Shown here piece after piece: positions 49,041 through 62,083 of a stretch of 64,000 bases of DNA. Under the pieces are notes generated by a model. The model was given only the letters and a program-made list of their open reading frames with translations, did no database searches and was not told the DNA's origin. Made by a program: the position numbers and the translations under genes. This stretch comes from Pyricularia pennisetigena (Eukaryota; Ascomycota; Sordariomycetes; Magnaporthales; Pyriculariaceae), in assembly GCF_004337985.1 (NCBI RefSeq), contig NC_043740.1, positions 4,638,140-4,702,139 of the forward strand. The letters are read 5' to 3'. How positions within the stretch are numbered: position 1 is the first letter of the stretch; each line of letters begins with the position of its first letter.

Positions 49041-50645
49041 TTTTTTAATTAAATACCTCTAATTTGTCGCCCATTAGCTTTTTTAAACCCAGGTATAATA
49101 AATTAGGGCCGTCGAAATCGAAATTAGGTAATATTTCGGCCTTTTCGTTTCCCCAACCATTTTGGAATAACAAATATATATAATGGATTATATTTTAATT
49201 GGTTAATATTATATGGTGTTTGCTGTTAATACGTGTACGGGCGATGTTTTCCAATATTTTGCGCACCGTAATTGCGATTGGCCCCATCGTTGCACAATTT
49301 AGGAATATTTTTCGCAAATCGTGCGTGGAATTGCGGTTATTTTTAATATTTATAGCGAAACCCCTATTAATATGTTTAATTGTTAAATTTACCGGTTTAA
49401 ATCCATTCCCGGCCGTGGTACATTTTACGAACGCTAATTTTAAAATCCCGGTGCGCAGCGGTTAATTTGTAACCTTTGGTCGTAATAACCAAATTAAATA
49501 TAGCATTTTAAGGCCATAGTTTTTTGCTTTACAACCGTAGAAAAATAGGACTAATTGCGGTACTATAGTTTCCAATACGCCGTAATTTCCTTGGTGGAAC
49601 GCGTTTATTATTATCCATAAAAGGTTAATTATTTGCAAATAACGGCGTTGCGTGCGGAAGGCGATATTAATTTTGGGTTTTATATCCCATAATTTAATAT
49701 TTATTAAACCGTTAATATAACCAGCGAATATATTATCGTAAATACGGTTTACCACGGAAATATATATATTATATAATATATCGGTAAAAGCTTTTTCCAG
49801 GGCGTTTTTAAAAATTTAATCCTTATTTAATAATCCGTTTGGGATTAAAATAACAATTATAATGCATAAAATGCGGGACCGGAATATATTTTGTAAAAAC
49901 CGTAAAGCGTGGTAAAATTCCTTTTTATTTTTTTAAAATTGGTTATATTTCCCCAACCCTGTTATATTTATAAATATAATGGGGGCGTAATATTGCCACA
50001 ATTGGTTAATAAAATTAAATTCGATATAAAAAAACGTTGGTATGGGTAATATCCATTATTTTTTGTTAAAAAATTAAAATAATTCGATATAAATTCCCTA
50101 AATGGTACGGATATATAACGTTGTTTTTTAATCTTTATAAACGAGGAGCAGGACGGAAAAATAATCGAAATGGTCGGGTAGCAGGTTTAAAAAACGCTTA
50201 AAAAGGATTTCGTGGATTTGGATAATTTTTGCGTATTTCCCTTCGTTTTCGGTAATGGCGGGGGTTTGGATAAGGTAGGAGGTTAATATAACTCGTGCGA
50301 GGGTAGGGTATTATAGGATTGCTCCAGGCGTATATGGGCGGTTGGGGAATAAAAAACCACAAATTTGGTATATTATATAATATTTGGCGCCTTTATAATA
50401 GGTGTCCGGATATTATAAAAAGGCGGGCGTTTGCAACCATTTTTGGCGGAAAAGTACGGTGGCGTGCCATTGGGATTGCGTGTATCGTTTAAGTCCTAAC
50501 GTTAATATAAAGAGATACGATGTTAAATTTTGCATTCGGTTACGTCTTCCATATCCAAAATCCTGTATTTTGTCCAGAAAGTTAAAATTGTTATATACGA
50601 AGGATAATATTAGGTTACGAGCGATCCTTTTTAAATTTATCTATA

Positions 50646-50709
<64 letters not shown>

Positions 50710-51780
50710 TATTATTGCTGTTCGCGGTAAAAGCTAAATATAAATATGGATATTGCTAATAACGTATTCGGGTAACGGCGACAAGCTATTGGGTTTACCG
50801 TTTAATAGTTTTATAAAATAAATATATTCCAAACCCGGATAATATATCTATAATACGTCGTGGAATTCCATTATTTATAAAATATAATGCGAATACGCGT
50901 AGCAAATAATTGTTTTTTTGGGGGGAATATCCGTGGGTTAAAATCGCCAATATTAATATAACGCGTTAATCCTTTAACGTTAAGGGGTTTGTAATTTTTA
51001 AAAAAGTATTTGGTTCCAGGTGTACTACGTTCGAAATTTGTAACGATGGATAAAACGGGCGGTAACCCCGGGAATGCAATAATAATAAAAATATAAATTT
51101 GTATAATATTGGCGTTTTGGACGGGAATTTTTGGGTGGACGTGTCGAATACCTGTTTAAATTAATCCATATCGCTTACGTTTTTGGCGGAACAATTTTTT
51201 ATTCCCGAAAATTGGAAATTTGTAGGCTCGAACCGGTTAAAAAGGCGTAAATATTATATTAATTGCTACAATTCCCTACGTAAAAGGTCGGTTTTAATGG
51301 GCGTAAAAAATTTATTATTAAAACGGTATTCGACTTTATTAGCGCGTAAACGTTTTCGGATTTAAAGGTTTCGTAATATTTTTTTAAAAAAAAGTATTCG
51401 CGATGGGGTAAATCGGGTAATTTCGTAAAAATTTACCGCTATTACCCAAACGTGGATAAATTGCGTAAAATTGGTGCGTCGGTAACGGTTACGCCAAAAT
51501 TTGGTAATATCGCGAATAAATTTGGTTTCGGGGTTTATTTCCGTTTCGGATTTGGATTTTTTCGGTAATTGCTTTTAATCGATTAAAAAAGGCCTAAATT
51601 CCTATTTATTTTCGAATATACGATTGGGCGATAATAATTGAAATAGCGATAAAAACGAAAATAATTACGATATCGATAAAGGTAATAGGGTTAAATCGGA
51701 CGTAAAATATTGGGTTGCAAATTGCGCGGATGGGAATATTTTTTCGGGTATATTTATTAATATTATTGGAAATATGTTTT
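49041..51780 (-). pseudogene. DUF6589-like gene, copy A
   Basis: Minus strand, end to start. It keeps a C-terminal region near IKHINRGFAINIKNNRNSTH (about 49370) and ISVVNRIYDNIFAGYINGLI (49755 region). VLETIVPQLVLFFYGCKAKNYG lies in the 97-codon open piece 49755-49462. Upstream is a VYKDQK-type site near 50110, and the N-terminal part includes PLTLKDQRVILILAILTHGY and LRVFALYFINNGIPRRIIDI near 50900. These match the pattern of the fungal DUF6589 family (GDQ motif, GD..LE..LP.L.L.F...KNY). Stops are mostly CAA-derived. Its molecular function is unknown. An AT microsatellite (50641-50702) sits inside it, perhaps in an intron. The start is approximate. Confidence 0.6.
50641..50702. repeat. AT dinucleotide microsatellite
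   Basis: An uninterrupted TA run of about 55 bp within the span of the copy A DUF6589-like gene. The equivalent in copy B lies beyond the window. Confidence 0.9.
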
Positions 51781-52639
51781 TTATTATTGGATTCGGGTTT
51801 TATTTGGTTTAATAATGTATTAAATAAAGGTTAATATGCGTAAATATATGGTATAATGGTAAAAATTTTTTATTTTTTTGTGTGTCGGGGGGAATAGTGG
51901 TTGGCGATATCGCAATATTGGGTAGTCTCAGGGCTCATCCCTGAAGCCCAAAGCTCCACAATTGATCCACTCCGTTCGCTTCGCTCCACTTCGTGGCTCA
52001 ATTGCGGCTTTGCAATGTACCTGTGGGTCCATCCAAAAAACGCTTTGGTTCAGGTCTGAGGACAACTTGTCGATTTTCGCCGTTCATGGCGGTATTTTTG
52101 GCCTTTTTGCGACCGACACTCCCTTATTATTCCACAACCACGCAAAATATCGAAAAAAGAAAACATCGTTGAAAATAGGAATTGGTAGGCCTTTTTTATC
52201 AATTTAAAATTTTTTGCACCCGGTACGCCAGTCAAAAGTTGGATATAGCCCGCCCTTTATCCGTTTATAGCGGTATCCCCATTATCAACCCAGAAACACC
52301 ATCGATACCCATTTCGCATTTTAATAATAACGATTATAATCCGTTAAAATTTATATGTAAAAAATCGCAAAAGCGAAAGGAACTTTCACATACAAATTTT
52401 AATCCAAATATCGCAAAAATATTTACTTTACAATCCTTATAGGGTAAATTCCACTTAATATATTATACGTCCACCCATAAACACCATCGATACCCATCTC
52501 GCATTTCACCAATAACGATTATAATCCGTTAAAACTTATATGAGGAAAATCGCAAAAGCGAAAGGAATCTCTACATATAAATTTTAATATAAATAACGCA
52601 AAACCACTAATTTTACAATCCGCATAAGGTATATATCAT

Positions 52640-55200
52640 ATAATACGCTATATATCCACCCATTAAAAAAGACCATTATTTCCGCAAATCTTTATATATT
52701 CGTATTAAATTACATATATATAATATCCCGAAACACGCCCACATATATTTCGCTTTCCCACCAGATCGACGCAATTTTTCGCGGTCCCAATCCCGCACAC
52801 GCGGCGGCAAATACCTCCTCCGACGTACACATCCTCCCGGAATTATACGCCAAAACTAAAGCTTTTGGTAATTTAAACCTACAATATAAGCTCGTTTCCT
52901 CAGCTGCTACATGGTTTTTAAACCTCCACAAACCCCCCAATACTCCTGCACGAATCCCACACTATAACCAAATGCAGTGTATACACCGGGTTTTATACAA
53001 TATAAAAAATGTTATCTTGCTGGCAAAAACCGGGTACGGGAAAAATATAATACTGCAAACTACCTCGGTAATTCGCAATAACACCATTACTATACAAATA
53101 ATCCCATTAAACAAATTAGGGCAAAAACAGTTACGCAATATATAACGTTATCCCGCCGCGAACCCCAAATTAATCGACCAATCCATTTTAAACGTAAATA
53201 TAAATATGCGGTTTTTATTACCAAAACTAATTCTATTTAGCATAACCTTTTTTGGAACCCGCAAACCGCTTGTAAACACACGCACATTCTTTTAAACCCG
53301 GAACAAGCCACCAGTTACCGATTCCTTAAACTCTTTCGAAACCCCATATTCCACCAACGCATCGTTTTGTTTGCTATTAATAAATTTTACATAATTTCAC
53401 AGTGGAAGGATTTTAGGGAATCGTTTTCCATACTGCGTTTAGTCCGGGCAATTATACCAGCAAACGTATTTATATTCGGGTGCACCGCAACCTTTACAAT
53501 AAAAGTTAAAATTTACGTCCTCGACCAATTGTATTATAAAAGGACAATGCGTTTCGTTAAAACGCCTTTCGACCGACCCGAAATTACGATTATAATACAG
53601 TATTTGGAACGCAAAACCTTTATTAACGATTACCGGCGCCTCCTATTCCTAATAGGGAATGCCATACCATTATCCGCCACCCGTATTTTTAAAATTATTA
53701 TATATATGGACGCCAGGAACCGCATTATCCAAACACGCCAATTCCTAATGAAAAACCTCGTATTTAGGAAATTTACTAAACGAAACGCAACCGATATAAT
53801 TATCCGGTACAATGCATTTACACCTGAAGTCGACAAAACTAAAATTTACGCAAAATTTTCCAAACCGGATTCTAAAGCTCGCATTATATTTTCCACTTTA
53901 TTTTTGGGCATGGGTATGGATATACCTAATATGGAACGTGTAATGCAATACGGCGCGTTAATATTAAACAACCCCGCAAACCTGTGGTAAAAGTTCGGAC
54001 GAACCGCACGCGGGCCCAACCGTAAAGGAACCGCATATTTTTTTGCGCCTTACTGGTATTTCGATACGCAGGGGTCCATCGCTAAATACAAACTAACTAA
54101 GCCAAAATTATTAATTAAATTAACCAAACAACCCGTAGTATTACGAGGAAACGCTAAAAGTTTACAAACTACCCATTTAAATTTTTTAACGTATTTACAA
54201 ACGCGGTTATTCCCCATTAACCTTCCACGTGTCGCTAAATCTGATTTAGACGACAATAACCGGGCAAAAGCGTCGGAATTACCACAAACCGGCCTTTTGG
54301 GTATATTTGAACCACGCGTTCCGCCCTATTGGACGCAACAGGAAATAATAAATAGGAAAAAATTAAAAAAGGAGGCGCCAAATATGCAAACCTTCGCCAA
54401 CGCTAAATATTTTCGACGAGCTATATTGGACTTTATACAGGAAACGAATCCATCCTTTATAACAAACCAACCTGAAAACTGTTGCAACACCTGCGTCCAC
54501 CAAATTGGAGTTTTACCCGCATTACCCCCTAAAAAGCAACCAATTAAAATACCCAGGAAAGATTCCAAAAAAGGTTATATGCTTAAACAATTGGATAAAT
54601 GGGGTACCCATTTTGCAACAACCATCCTTTACCCAAACCCGCGGCGGTTATACGACCTACCATCCCAGCTGGTGCTACCCAAACCAGTAGCCTTTAATAT
54701 CGTTAAAAAGCTCGTCCATTCTTATAACCGGGAATAGACGAAAAACGATTTGCTGGAAAATGTTCCAGATTTACAATTAATTGAATGGTTTGAACAACAT
54801 AGCGATTATTTCGTTGCTTAACTCCCAATAATATACGAAAATGGGATACGAAATTACGCCTCCTATTTGCACAAATAATAAGAAAAAAGGCGGCGGAATC
54901 AAAGCACGGTGGCACCTCAGGAAACGATAAATATAATTAACAATTATTCGGGAAAACAAACTAATAAACGCCGACGAACGAATTAAACGGTATTATAACC
55001 ATAGGTTGAAATGCTGGTCAGCGTTAACGGTTGTAAAAATATCCAGCATAAAAACGCCCATAAATTTATAACCCAAAAGCTAAAGGGCGAATAAGGTCAA
55101 ATTTTAATTAAATTAAATAACGTACCCTGGATTATAAAAGGGTCGAGCGATAAAAAAGGCGACGCCGAATTGGACTAACCAGGGGGGGAGGATTAAACAG
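52640..55200 (+). pseudogene. RecQ-type DNA helicase, copy B
   Basis: The reading frame upstream of the P-loop covers ISANLYIFVLNYIYIISR to NQMQCIHRVLYNIKNVILLA. The P-loop KTGYGKN (53026-53046) has Asn for Ser/Thr. A frame change near 53130 is shared by both copies. Next come THILLNPEQATSYRF and AINKFYIISQWKDFRE, where NKFY (53379-53390) occupies the DExH site (three C-to-T/G-to-A changes), then FGCTATFTIKVKIYVLDQ. After that: RPEITIIIQ, MDARNRIIQTRQFLMKN, FLGMGMDIPNMERVMQYG and motif VI W-stop-KFGRTARGPNRKG, the stop being CAA to TAA (53988). A Cys-rich stretch CCNTCVHQ (54480) resembles a RecQ zinc region. Open pieces of 207 and 146 codons remain. In this family it would be a 3'-5' DNA helicase; this copy is inactivated. 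Ends are approximate. Confidence 0.8.
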
Positions 55201-56219
55201 CGCAAGGTATACAATTGTCAAATACCAAAATCCCCAATTAACGGCCTAAATAGAACGACCAAATGCTGGATAGTAATAATTATCACGTAAACTGAGAACT
55301 TGGATTATATATAGGCTGGCACGGCGTAACGGCGCCCCGATTAAAAATAAAAGGGTTCGATATTGCGAATTGTAACAACTGTTACGGCTAAACTCCGGAA
55401 ATTTTGGCGTCTCCACTTTGACCTTATTTTATCAGCAAAAAGCCCCACACGTAAACCCAATTATAAATACCTCCTTTTTTATCTTTATTAGCTTTTTTTC
55501 TTTTTTTTTACAACAAAAACCTTTTTCCCAGCCGCCAGATTCTTTTTATGACGATTAATAAAAAATTGTGACGATTAAACCAGCGTTTAATTTTTAACCA
55601 ACAAACGTAACAATTGTTACAATCGCAAAATTGCCTCAGCAAATACTGCAAACACATTCGTTAGGAAACCTGACTAAAGCATTTTTAATTGGATAAAGCT
55701 ATTTATACCTTACCCACCCAAGCAGGCATTAACCCAGTCGTGACGAGGGTAAATTATAATTAGCGCCCCTGCATCGCAAAGGTACCCCCACCCGGCTAGG
55801 TCCGGGGCAAATTAACTAACCTTATTGTGACAATAGTCACAATAATTGCTCTAATTCGCCAAAAACCGTAACAATTGTCACAATTACGTTCCCTTATCAC
55901 CATAGCTCCCAAAAAAAGCCAGAAAGGTAAAACCTCCGCCCAAGCCACCACCAAATTTACGTTGGAATATATACCTAATAATATTAAACTACCTACCAAC
56001 CTAATAATTACACCACAAAAAGGAACGCGGACAAAAAAAATAAACCAGTATTTTAAGGATTTGGAAAATCACGACGCGGATACTGCAATTATTTTGGAGC
56101 TAAATTTTGCTCGGTTGGACCGTTTTACATTACAAGGTTATTCGGATGCAACCGGAATCCCCCTAAATTTTCCCCCCATTCCTAATAATAATAATAACAA
56201 TTAAGATAATGCTAACATG

Positions 56220-56440
56220 GATTCCGGCGATAATAAATCTACCCCCGCCCCCGTCGATAAGGATGGAAATAATACCGATATGGACGCCGGCGATAACGAA
56301 CCTGCCCCCGCCCCCGTCGATTATAATAACGACGATATTTATATGGGCGAAAGCGATAACCAGCCTGCCCCCGCGTCCGCCAATAAAGGCGATAATAATA
56401 CTAATATGGACGATAACCATAACGAACCTGCCCCGGATTT
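56220..56440 (+). repeat. 63-bp in-frame repeat encoding 21-residue Asp/Pro units
   Basis: About 3.5 units: DSGDNKSTPAPVDKDGNNTD M, DAGDNEPAPAPVDYNNDDIY M, GESDNQPAPASANKGDNNTN M, then DDNHNEPAPD. The period is exactly 21 codons. Copy A has the same array near 28030-28250. It is acidic, probably disordered. Confidence 0.85.
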
Positions 56441-57162
56441 GGACAACCGCCAATTGCAAACTCCCCTAGCATCCTTTAAACCACCTACCAACGCATTATC
56501 CCCGCCACTAAAAAACCCCAAAAACCGGCCCCCTGCACCACAACCGGAAATTATTGTTAACCCGGCACCCGCGCCACTAAATAGGCCGCCCGCACCCCGT
56601 ACACACAAAACCACCACCGCTCGGCCAACCAAAGCCAATTTCATTTCGGTATCGCGGACGCAGCCCAAACCTAATTCGACGCCAAACAATGGACCAGTAA
56701 ATTTCGCATAACCCGAATATTATTTCCCATCGCACAAGGACACGGATCTCCTGGATCGCCTGCCCGTCCCGTTATGGAAGGATTTTCAACTGGGTAAAAA
56801 CCAATCCGTATCGGCGATAACCATTACAACCTGGCGCAAAGCAAGGAATACAAATATTACCAAAATGGCTCGCATTATACCCCATTTGGGCTATATTAAC
56901 TGCCTTAAAATTAATAACAATACCAACCCGCCCACCTGGTTCGGTCGCGGAAATAACATTTTCCGCAACACGAACGAAACCCCAATCGCCCAAACCCCTA
57001 AACGCCTTTAATCCGCTGCTGGCGTCGCCGCAGCAAAAGCACGCGTTAATGGCCAAACTTTGGCATACCATCTTAACAGTAATTCGTCGAATATAAACGA
57101 GGTGATGGTCGTACTTGGCTACGAAACGACAAATGCTTTGGCACAACATACTAATACAACAG

Positions 57163-57400
57163 GTTAGTGTTTCCTTTTATTGGATTGCGACAATTATCAC
57201 AATCCCTGCACTAATATATCCTGCTACTTATTATATTGTAACAGCTGTCACAATCTTTTGCGGTAATACCAAACAATCACTGCTATAATGTGACAGCTGT
57301 CACAATCTGGCTTTCACCCTTTTATATATTTTGGGATAACGGGCACAATTTTAATTATTAGCTAACTTATTTTCAATCGCCGACGTATTCGGCTTTTTAG
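57163..57400 (+). other. Inferred intron of the copy B SNF2-type gene with three palindromes
   Basis: GTTAGT donor at 57163 after AQHTNTTG, a GCTAAC branch-like site (57361-57366) and a TTTTTAG acceptor at 57394-57400. It holds three members of the palindrome family (57184, 57235, 57290). Another plausible intron is 59416-59489 (GTAAAT to ATCAG) with one palindrome. Boundaries are inferred from consensus only. Confidence 0.55.
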
Positions 57401-60400
57401 TTTATTTTAAGGTAAATAATCCCGGCAAATAAATTAAAGGTAACAAAATGCCCGTTTAGTACAAGACTTTGGCCTCCGTACCGGATATATTTAACGACAG
57501 GGGTACTAAACCCATTTTCGATAATCTGGCAAATCGGCGTCGCCTACCCCCTGTCCCCCCCCTCATCCGCCAAAGCGATATTAACCTCCCCGGGCTAAGG
57601 ATATTCGCAAATAAATTTAAACCGGCTATAATTCCCACAATCTTCGCCACAATGTTAATTTACCTGCGGACAATAACCACCGGATTTAACCTTAAAAACG
57701 GCGATTTAAAATTCAAAACCGCTAACCCTGGACCATATGTGTATAGCGGTTATTACATCGACGATTAATTTAAAGCTTGCTACCATTTCCTTTACTTTGT
57801 TTCTCGCCGGTAGGGAAAAATCGTTATTGGAAATAAAAAAAGTCCTAACGATTTTGGTGGAAACTACCGCAACCCTTTTAAATTTAATGTCGAGCAATTT
57901 TCCACCCTGCTTGCTGTCGCCGATTATACAGCCATCGCCGACAACGTCATCGCCCTGAATAATTTGCATTTAATGCAATTTTAGCATCGTTTGGTTGCCC
58001 GTTCGCGAACCGACCAAACCATCGACGTCGCCAATTTATTTGGTTTTAACCGCGCCTGCTACAACAGGACGATAATAATATTCGCTATCGATACCTGGTC
58101 CCGTTTTAAGCCCATTAAGGTCGGACGGCTAAAAAAGAAAAAAAAGCGTGCAAATTAAGTTCAAATGCACCCATTGGATTTGTTGACATTTAAAGGTATT
58201 TTCAACAATTTGTACGACGAGGGGCGGTTCCATCGTCCCATCCTTACCAAACCCAAAACAAAAATCACCGAACTTTATCCCAAATTTTTTGGCGACGACC
58301 AATAAAACGATTTCCTCAATTTTATACAAACCCAATCCACTATCGCCGATCGATTTGCTAATATGGACCGCGCAAAAAAGGAAATTTTCGAGGACGCCCG
58401 CGAAAAAATCCTAGCGGTTTCCTTAACATATTATGCGCAATTTTCTATTTTGACCAAGGGTTATCCCTGGACTGGTTATTTCTCTAATTCGGACGCGATT
58501 TAGGCTGCTATAAAAAAGTTGCGCCTTTTTTAAAACACTTTGCCTATCGACGGTCTAAATACCGATAACAAAATCGGTTTCAAATACAAGAAAATCAAGG
58601 GCAAATACTTTTGGTTTAACTGGGATATACCTAATGCTCCTTTTGGTCGCCATTAGTTACCCCATTAACTGGCTGGTAAATTATATATGCATTATCCCTA
58701 ATAATTGTAATTATCGTTACAATTTTACCCCTATTTTTGTGATTACTGTCACAATCCTGCCCCTATTTTTGTGACTATTATTACAATCCCACCCCTATTT
58801 TTGTAACTATTATTACAATTTTTGTTTTTGCTAAACTAACTTCTTTTTCGGTTTAAATACCCACACCCTACTAAAATTGGAGCAGTCAACTTTTAAAAGT
58901 TGGCTATTAGCCAACGAAATGGGTACGGGAAAAACGATTATTTATTTTACGGCGACTTATATATGGTACATCCGTTGCCAATACGACCGATTTATCCAAA
59001 ATACCGACGGATGTTTTCCCACCTTGATTTTCGTCCCGGCCAGCCTTGTTTCGCAGACATTTAAAAAGGCAGTAACCAATTTCCCAACCCTCGACGTTAA
59101 ATATTACTATGGTTTAACCGAGGTATGCGCTGCCGATGCCCCGCGAACGGCTGCTATTTTTACCCAAGCGCAATTTTACGATACCTTAACCAAATTCGCC
59201 GCCCGCAAATCTGATCCCAAATCTGCGGGCACGGTTATTATTACATTTTATTCGACATTCCTAATCCGAAAAACTAAGCAATTGGACGAAATCTATAACG
59301 CGGAAAAGGTGTTTAACCCATAATGCATGGATGAGGTTATCGATTCCAATCCTTAGCAGCGCCCCCCCGACGTCGACAATTTCGACGATAATTCCGATAT
59401 TAAAAATAATACCCAGTAAATATTTTTTGTAACAGTTGTTATAATTTCGTTATATTAACATATTTGTTTAAACTAAATAATTTTATCAGGAACCGTTAAC
59501 GTAAAAACGGTCGGAAGGCCGATTTTTCCACGGGCGAAAACATTAAAAATATCCGGCGTTTGGTTATATATTTACCATCCGGTATTTTTTTTCAGCGTGT
59601 GATTGGAGACGAAACTCAATGCCTCCGCTACCGCGAATCGATAATACACCGCGCATTTCGCCTCATCCCTTGCGTTAATCGGGGCATGGCCACTACCACG
59701 CCGATTATTAACAAAATTAGGGACATTACTGGCTTTAATGCCCTGGTTTGGGACAAAACTGCGATCCCTTTCGCCCGACTTAAAGGCTTATCCTAGGAAA
59801 ATATGCTTACGGTTAATTATATTTGGGAAAATAGTGGTTATTTCGTCGTTTTTAATATCGATAAAAACACCAGAACTTCCTTATAAAAATTCGAATCGAT
59901 AGGTTGGAAATAATAGCTATTTCACCCTCGAATTTTAAACTTTATAACTTCTACCACCACACCAGACGAAAAATCGTTAATGATTTTTAAACACACGGGC
60001 GTATTTACGGTACGCAGGGGTATGGACACCGGGTTCACCTTACCCAACGGTATAATTATTTATCCCCGTAAACGCATTCCGCCCTATAGCATTATTATTA
60101 AAAAGCTCCAATTTGGCCACCGTTTCGAAAACGTTATAACGAATACCGAAGCAATTTTCAAAAATATTATTACCGCATTCGTGGGCGAAAATACCGACGA
60201 TATTGGTCCCGCTCCATTAGGAGCTCCCACTAATGCGGATATTACAGCTGGTGACCGCCAAACTTCGGCTTCTTTTAATATAAGTCTTATCCGCTTGCTG
60301 CAGTTTTTGGCAATTAACTACCTCTTTTAATTAATAATCTACGCCGAGGACGACACCCGGGATGTTAATTCGGCGGAACTGGGTAAAATGTTGGCGTTAA

Positions 60401-62083
60401 AAGGAGTGGATTTTAAGGCCAAATACCGCAACGTCCGACAAAATTTTAAAAAAAGCTTACAGGAAGGAAAAACCCGCTTTGGATCGGTAATTGTGGACGC
60501 TTTAATTCAATATAGCGGCGACGGTCCCCTTAACTGGGTTTACTCGAAAACCTGCACTAATTTTAAAACGCTACCTCCGTCGGGCAGGGCTAAAATAATT
60601 TATTTTATATTAAACGAATCGCCATTTATTGCCCGCGTGGTCGAAATTTGCATGGAGGAAAAGAAAAAAGGTTAACGCGTCCTGGTTATAACCCCCAATC
60701 CTTAAATTCAAACGTAAATTGGCCATATAATAACAGTTATTACAATCCCTTTCCTTCCCCACAACTATTGTAACAATTGTTACAATTTTTATATTTCTGG
60801 ATTATAATAAATGTTACAATAACTGTTGTTTTTCCATTCTTGTAACAACTGTCACAATTTTTAATATACCTGCTAACTTTTTTAATTTTATTGCTTTTAT
60901 TTTGGAAAAAACCAACTTCGGTGTGGCTATTATCCGATCAGGCCTGTCCCAAACCGAACGCGATAAAACCGTTTCCGATTTCACCGATTCCAGCTCCAGT
61001 TTTAACGTTTATATCCTAAACATCAACATTTCCAACGCTGGTTTTAATTTGCACCCCAACTGTTGCACTGGCATTATTATCCCTTTAATATGGAACGCCA
61101 ATACACAATTGCAAATTTGTGGTCGTTTAATTCGGTTGGGTTAAAACAAGCCTATCATTTGGCGCATTTTCGAAGTGCGAAGTACCCTTTTCGATTGGGT
61201 AAAAGATCGTATGTTCCGGAAGGTTAATACCCCTTTTTCTACTGTTCCGGCCGTTACTAATATATAATAGATATTATTTAAATATATTACGCGCATACGT
61301 TTCCCCAAGGTTATCCAATCTCCAGTTGTCAAACAACTTTTAACGTATAAAGTAATAGCAGTCATATTCTCCTGGCCTTTCAACTGTTTCGCTTGGATAA
61401 CAAAACCCCCCCAGCATTTTAATACCTTTTGTTTTAATAGAACGCGCCGCATAAGCGAATTTTATTTTCGCTTGGCTTTAATGTTCGTGTCAAATATCCC
61501 TAAACAATTTAACGAACAGGACCTGGTGGAAAAAACGTCAGCTTTTATTTTAACGTTGGGTCCAGTTTATATTAATTACCAATACTAAAAACAAAATGGT
61601 GGCCGTAATACGTTTGCTAATCACATTAATCGTACACATTTGCCTTATTTCGATTTTACCACCATAAATTAGGGGTTTGTGGTTAAGTTAATGAAATGGA
61701 TTAAAAACAGCGATGGATTTTACGACGAAACCGCGACCGCGCGGGTTATCGGGGCCCCAATAAGGGATTTTGGCTCCTGGGTTATTAAACGCCGGAAGAC
61801 CAATAAACCGTCTGAAAAAGGTATTTCTGGTAACAATAACGCCGATCCTTTGGCGGTCGTTATTCCGTTTTCTTTATTTATCGACTTTGGCCTTAATTAC
61901 GATAAATTTATATTCGATTCGTTAAAAAAGCCTTGCATACCCATTTTAAAAAAGGATGAGGAAGAGGACGATTCGGTCCCTGGATCGTCTACCGCGACCC
62001 CAGTTCGGAAAAGGAGGCGTAGCGCTGACAAACCCACTCCTAAAAAGACATTTAACGCTGCCAAACGTTTTCGTCTCTTTTAA

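Larger units (their letters stand above)
23738..51923 (+). mobile_element. Giant helicase element, copy A, split by two gypsy insertions
   Basis: The left end AGTCTCAGGGCTCATCCCTG is identical to the left end of copy B at 51924. A comprises 23738-29324, 36579-41768 and 49017-51923, about 13.7 kb once the gypsy elements are removed. It aligns segment by segment with copy B. It carries a RecQ-like helicase gene (plus), an SNF2-like gene (plus) and a DUF6589-like gene (minus). A shows many more T-for-C and A-for-G positions than B, so it is more strongly RIPped. The right boundary is where copy B's left terminus begins; a GCGATATCGC palindrome (51904-51913) lies 10 bp before it. Confidence 0.75.
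55860..62083 (+). pseudogene. SNF2-type helicase-like ATPase with Asp/Pro repeat N-terminus, copy B
   Basis: One frame runs 55875-56711 and beyond (CAA-type stops at 56202 and 56709): an N-terminal part, Asn run, 21-residue repeats, and a Pro-rich linker. An inferred intron is 57163-57400. Downstream: FDNLANRRRLPPVPPLIRQ; P-loop ANEMGTGKT (58910-58936); PTLIFVPASLVSQTFKKAV (motif Ia); VIGDETQCLR (59599-59628, the DExx box); TTTPIINKIRDITGFNALVW (motif III); the helicase C domain GLSQTERDKTVSDF (about 60940) and LQICGRLIRLG (motif VI, about 61108-61140). The tail ends in a Lys/Arg-rich run (KRRRSADKPTPKKTF) before TAA at 62083. SNF2 proteins are ATP-driven DNA or chromatin translocases; the role here is unknown. 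Several exons are open (148, 134, 116 codons), but stops remain. Confidence 0.78.

Noticed and set aside
23738..51923. Helitron interpretation of the giant element
   Set aside because: Small hairpins near both ends suggested it, but there is no Rep or Pif1-type gene, the 3' end lacks a consistent CTRR, and R1 shows inverted termini.
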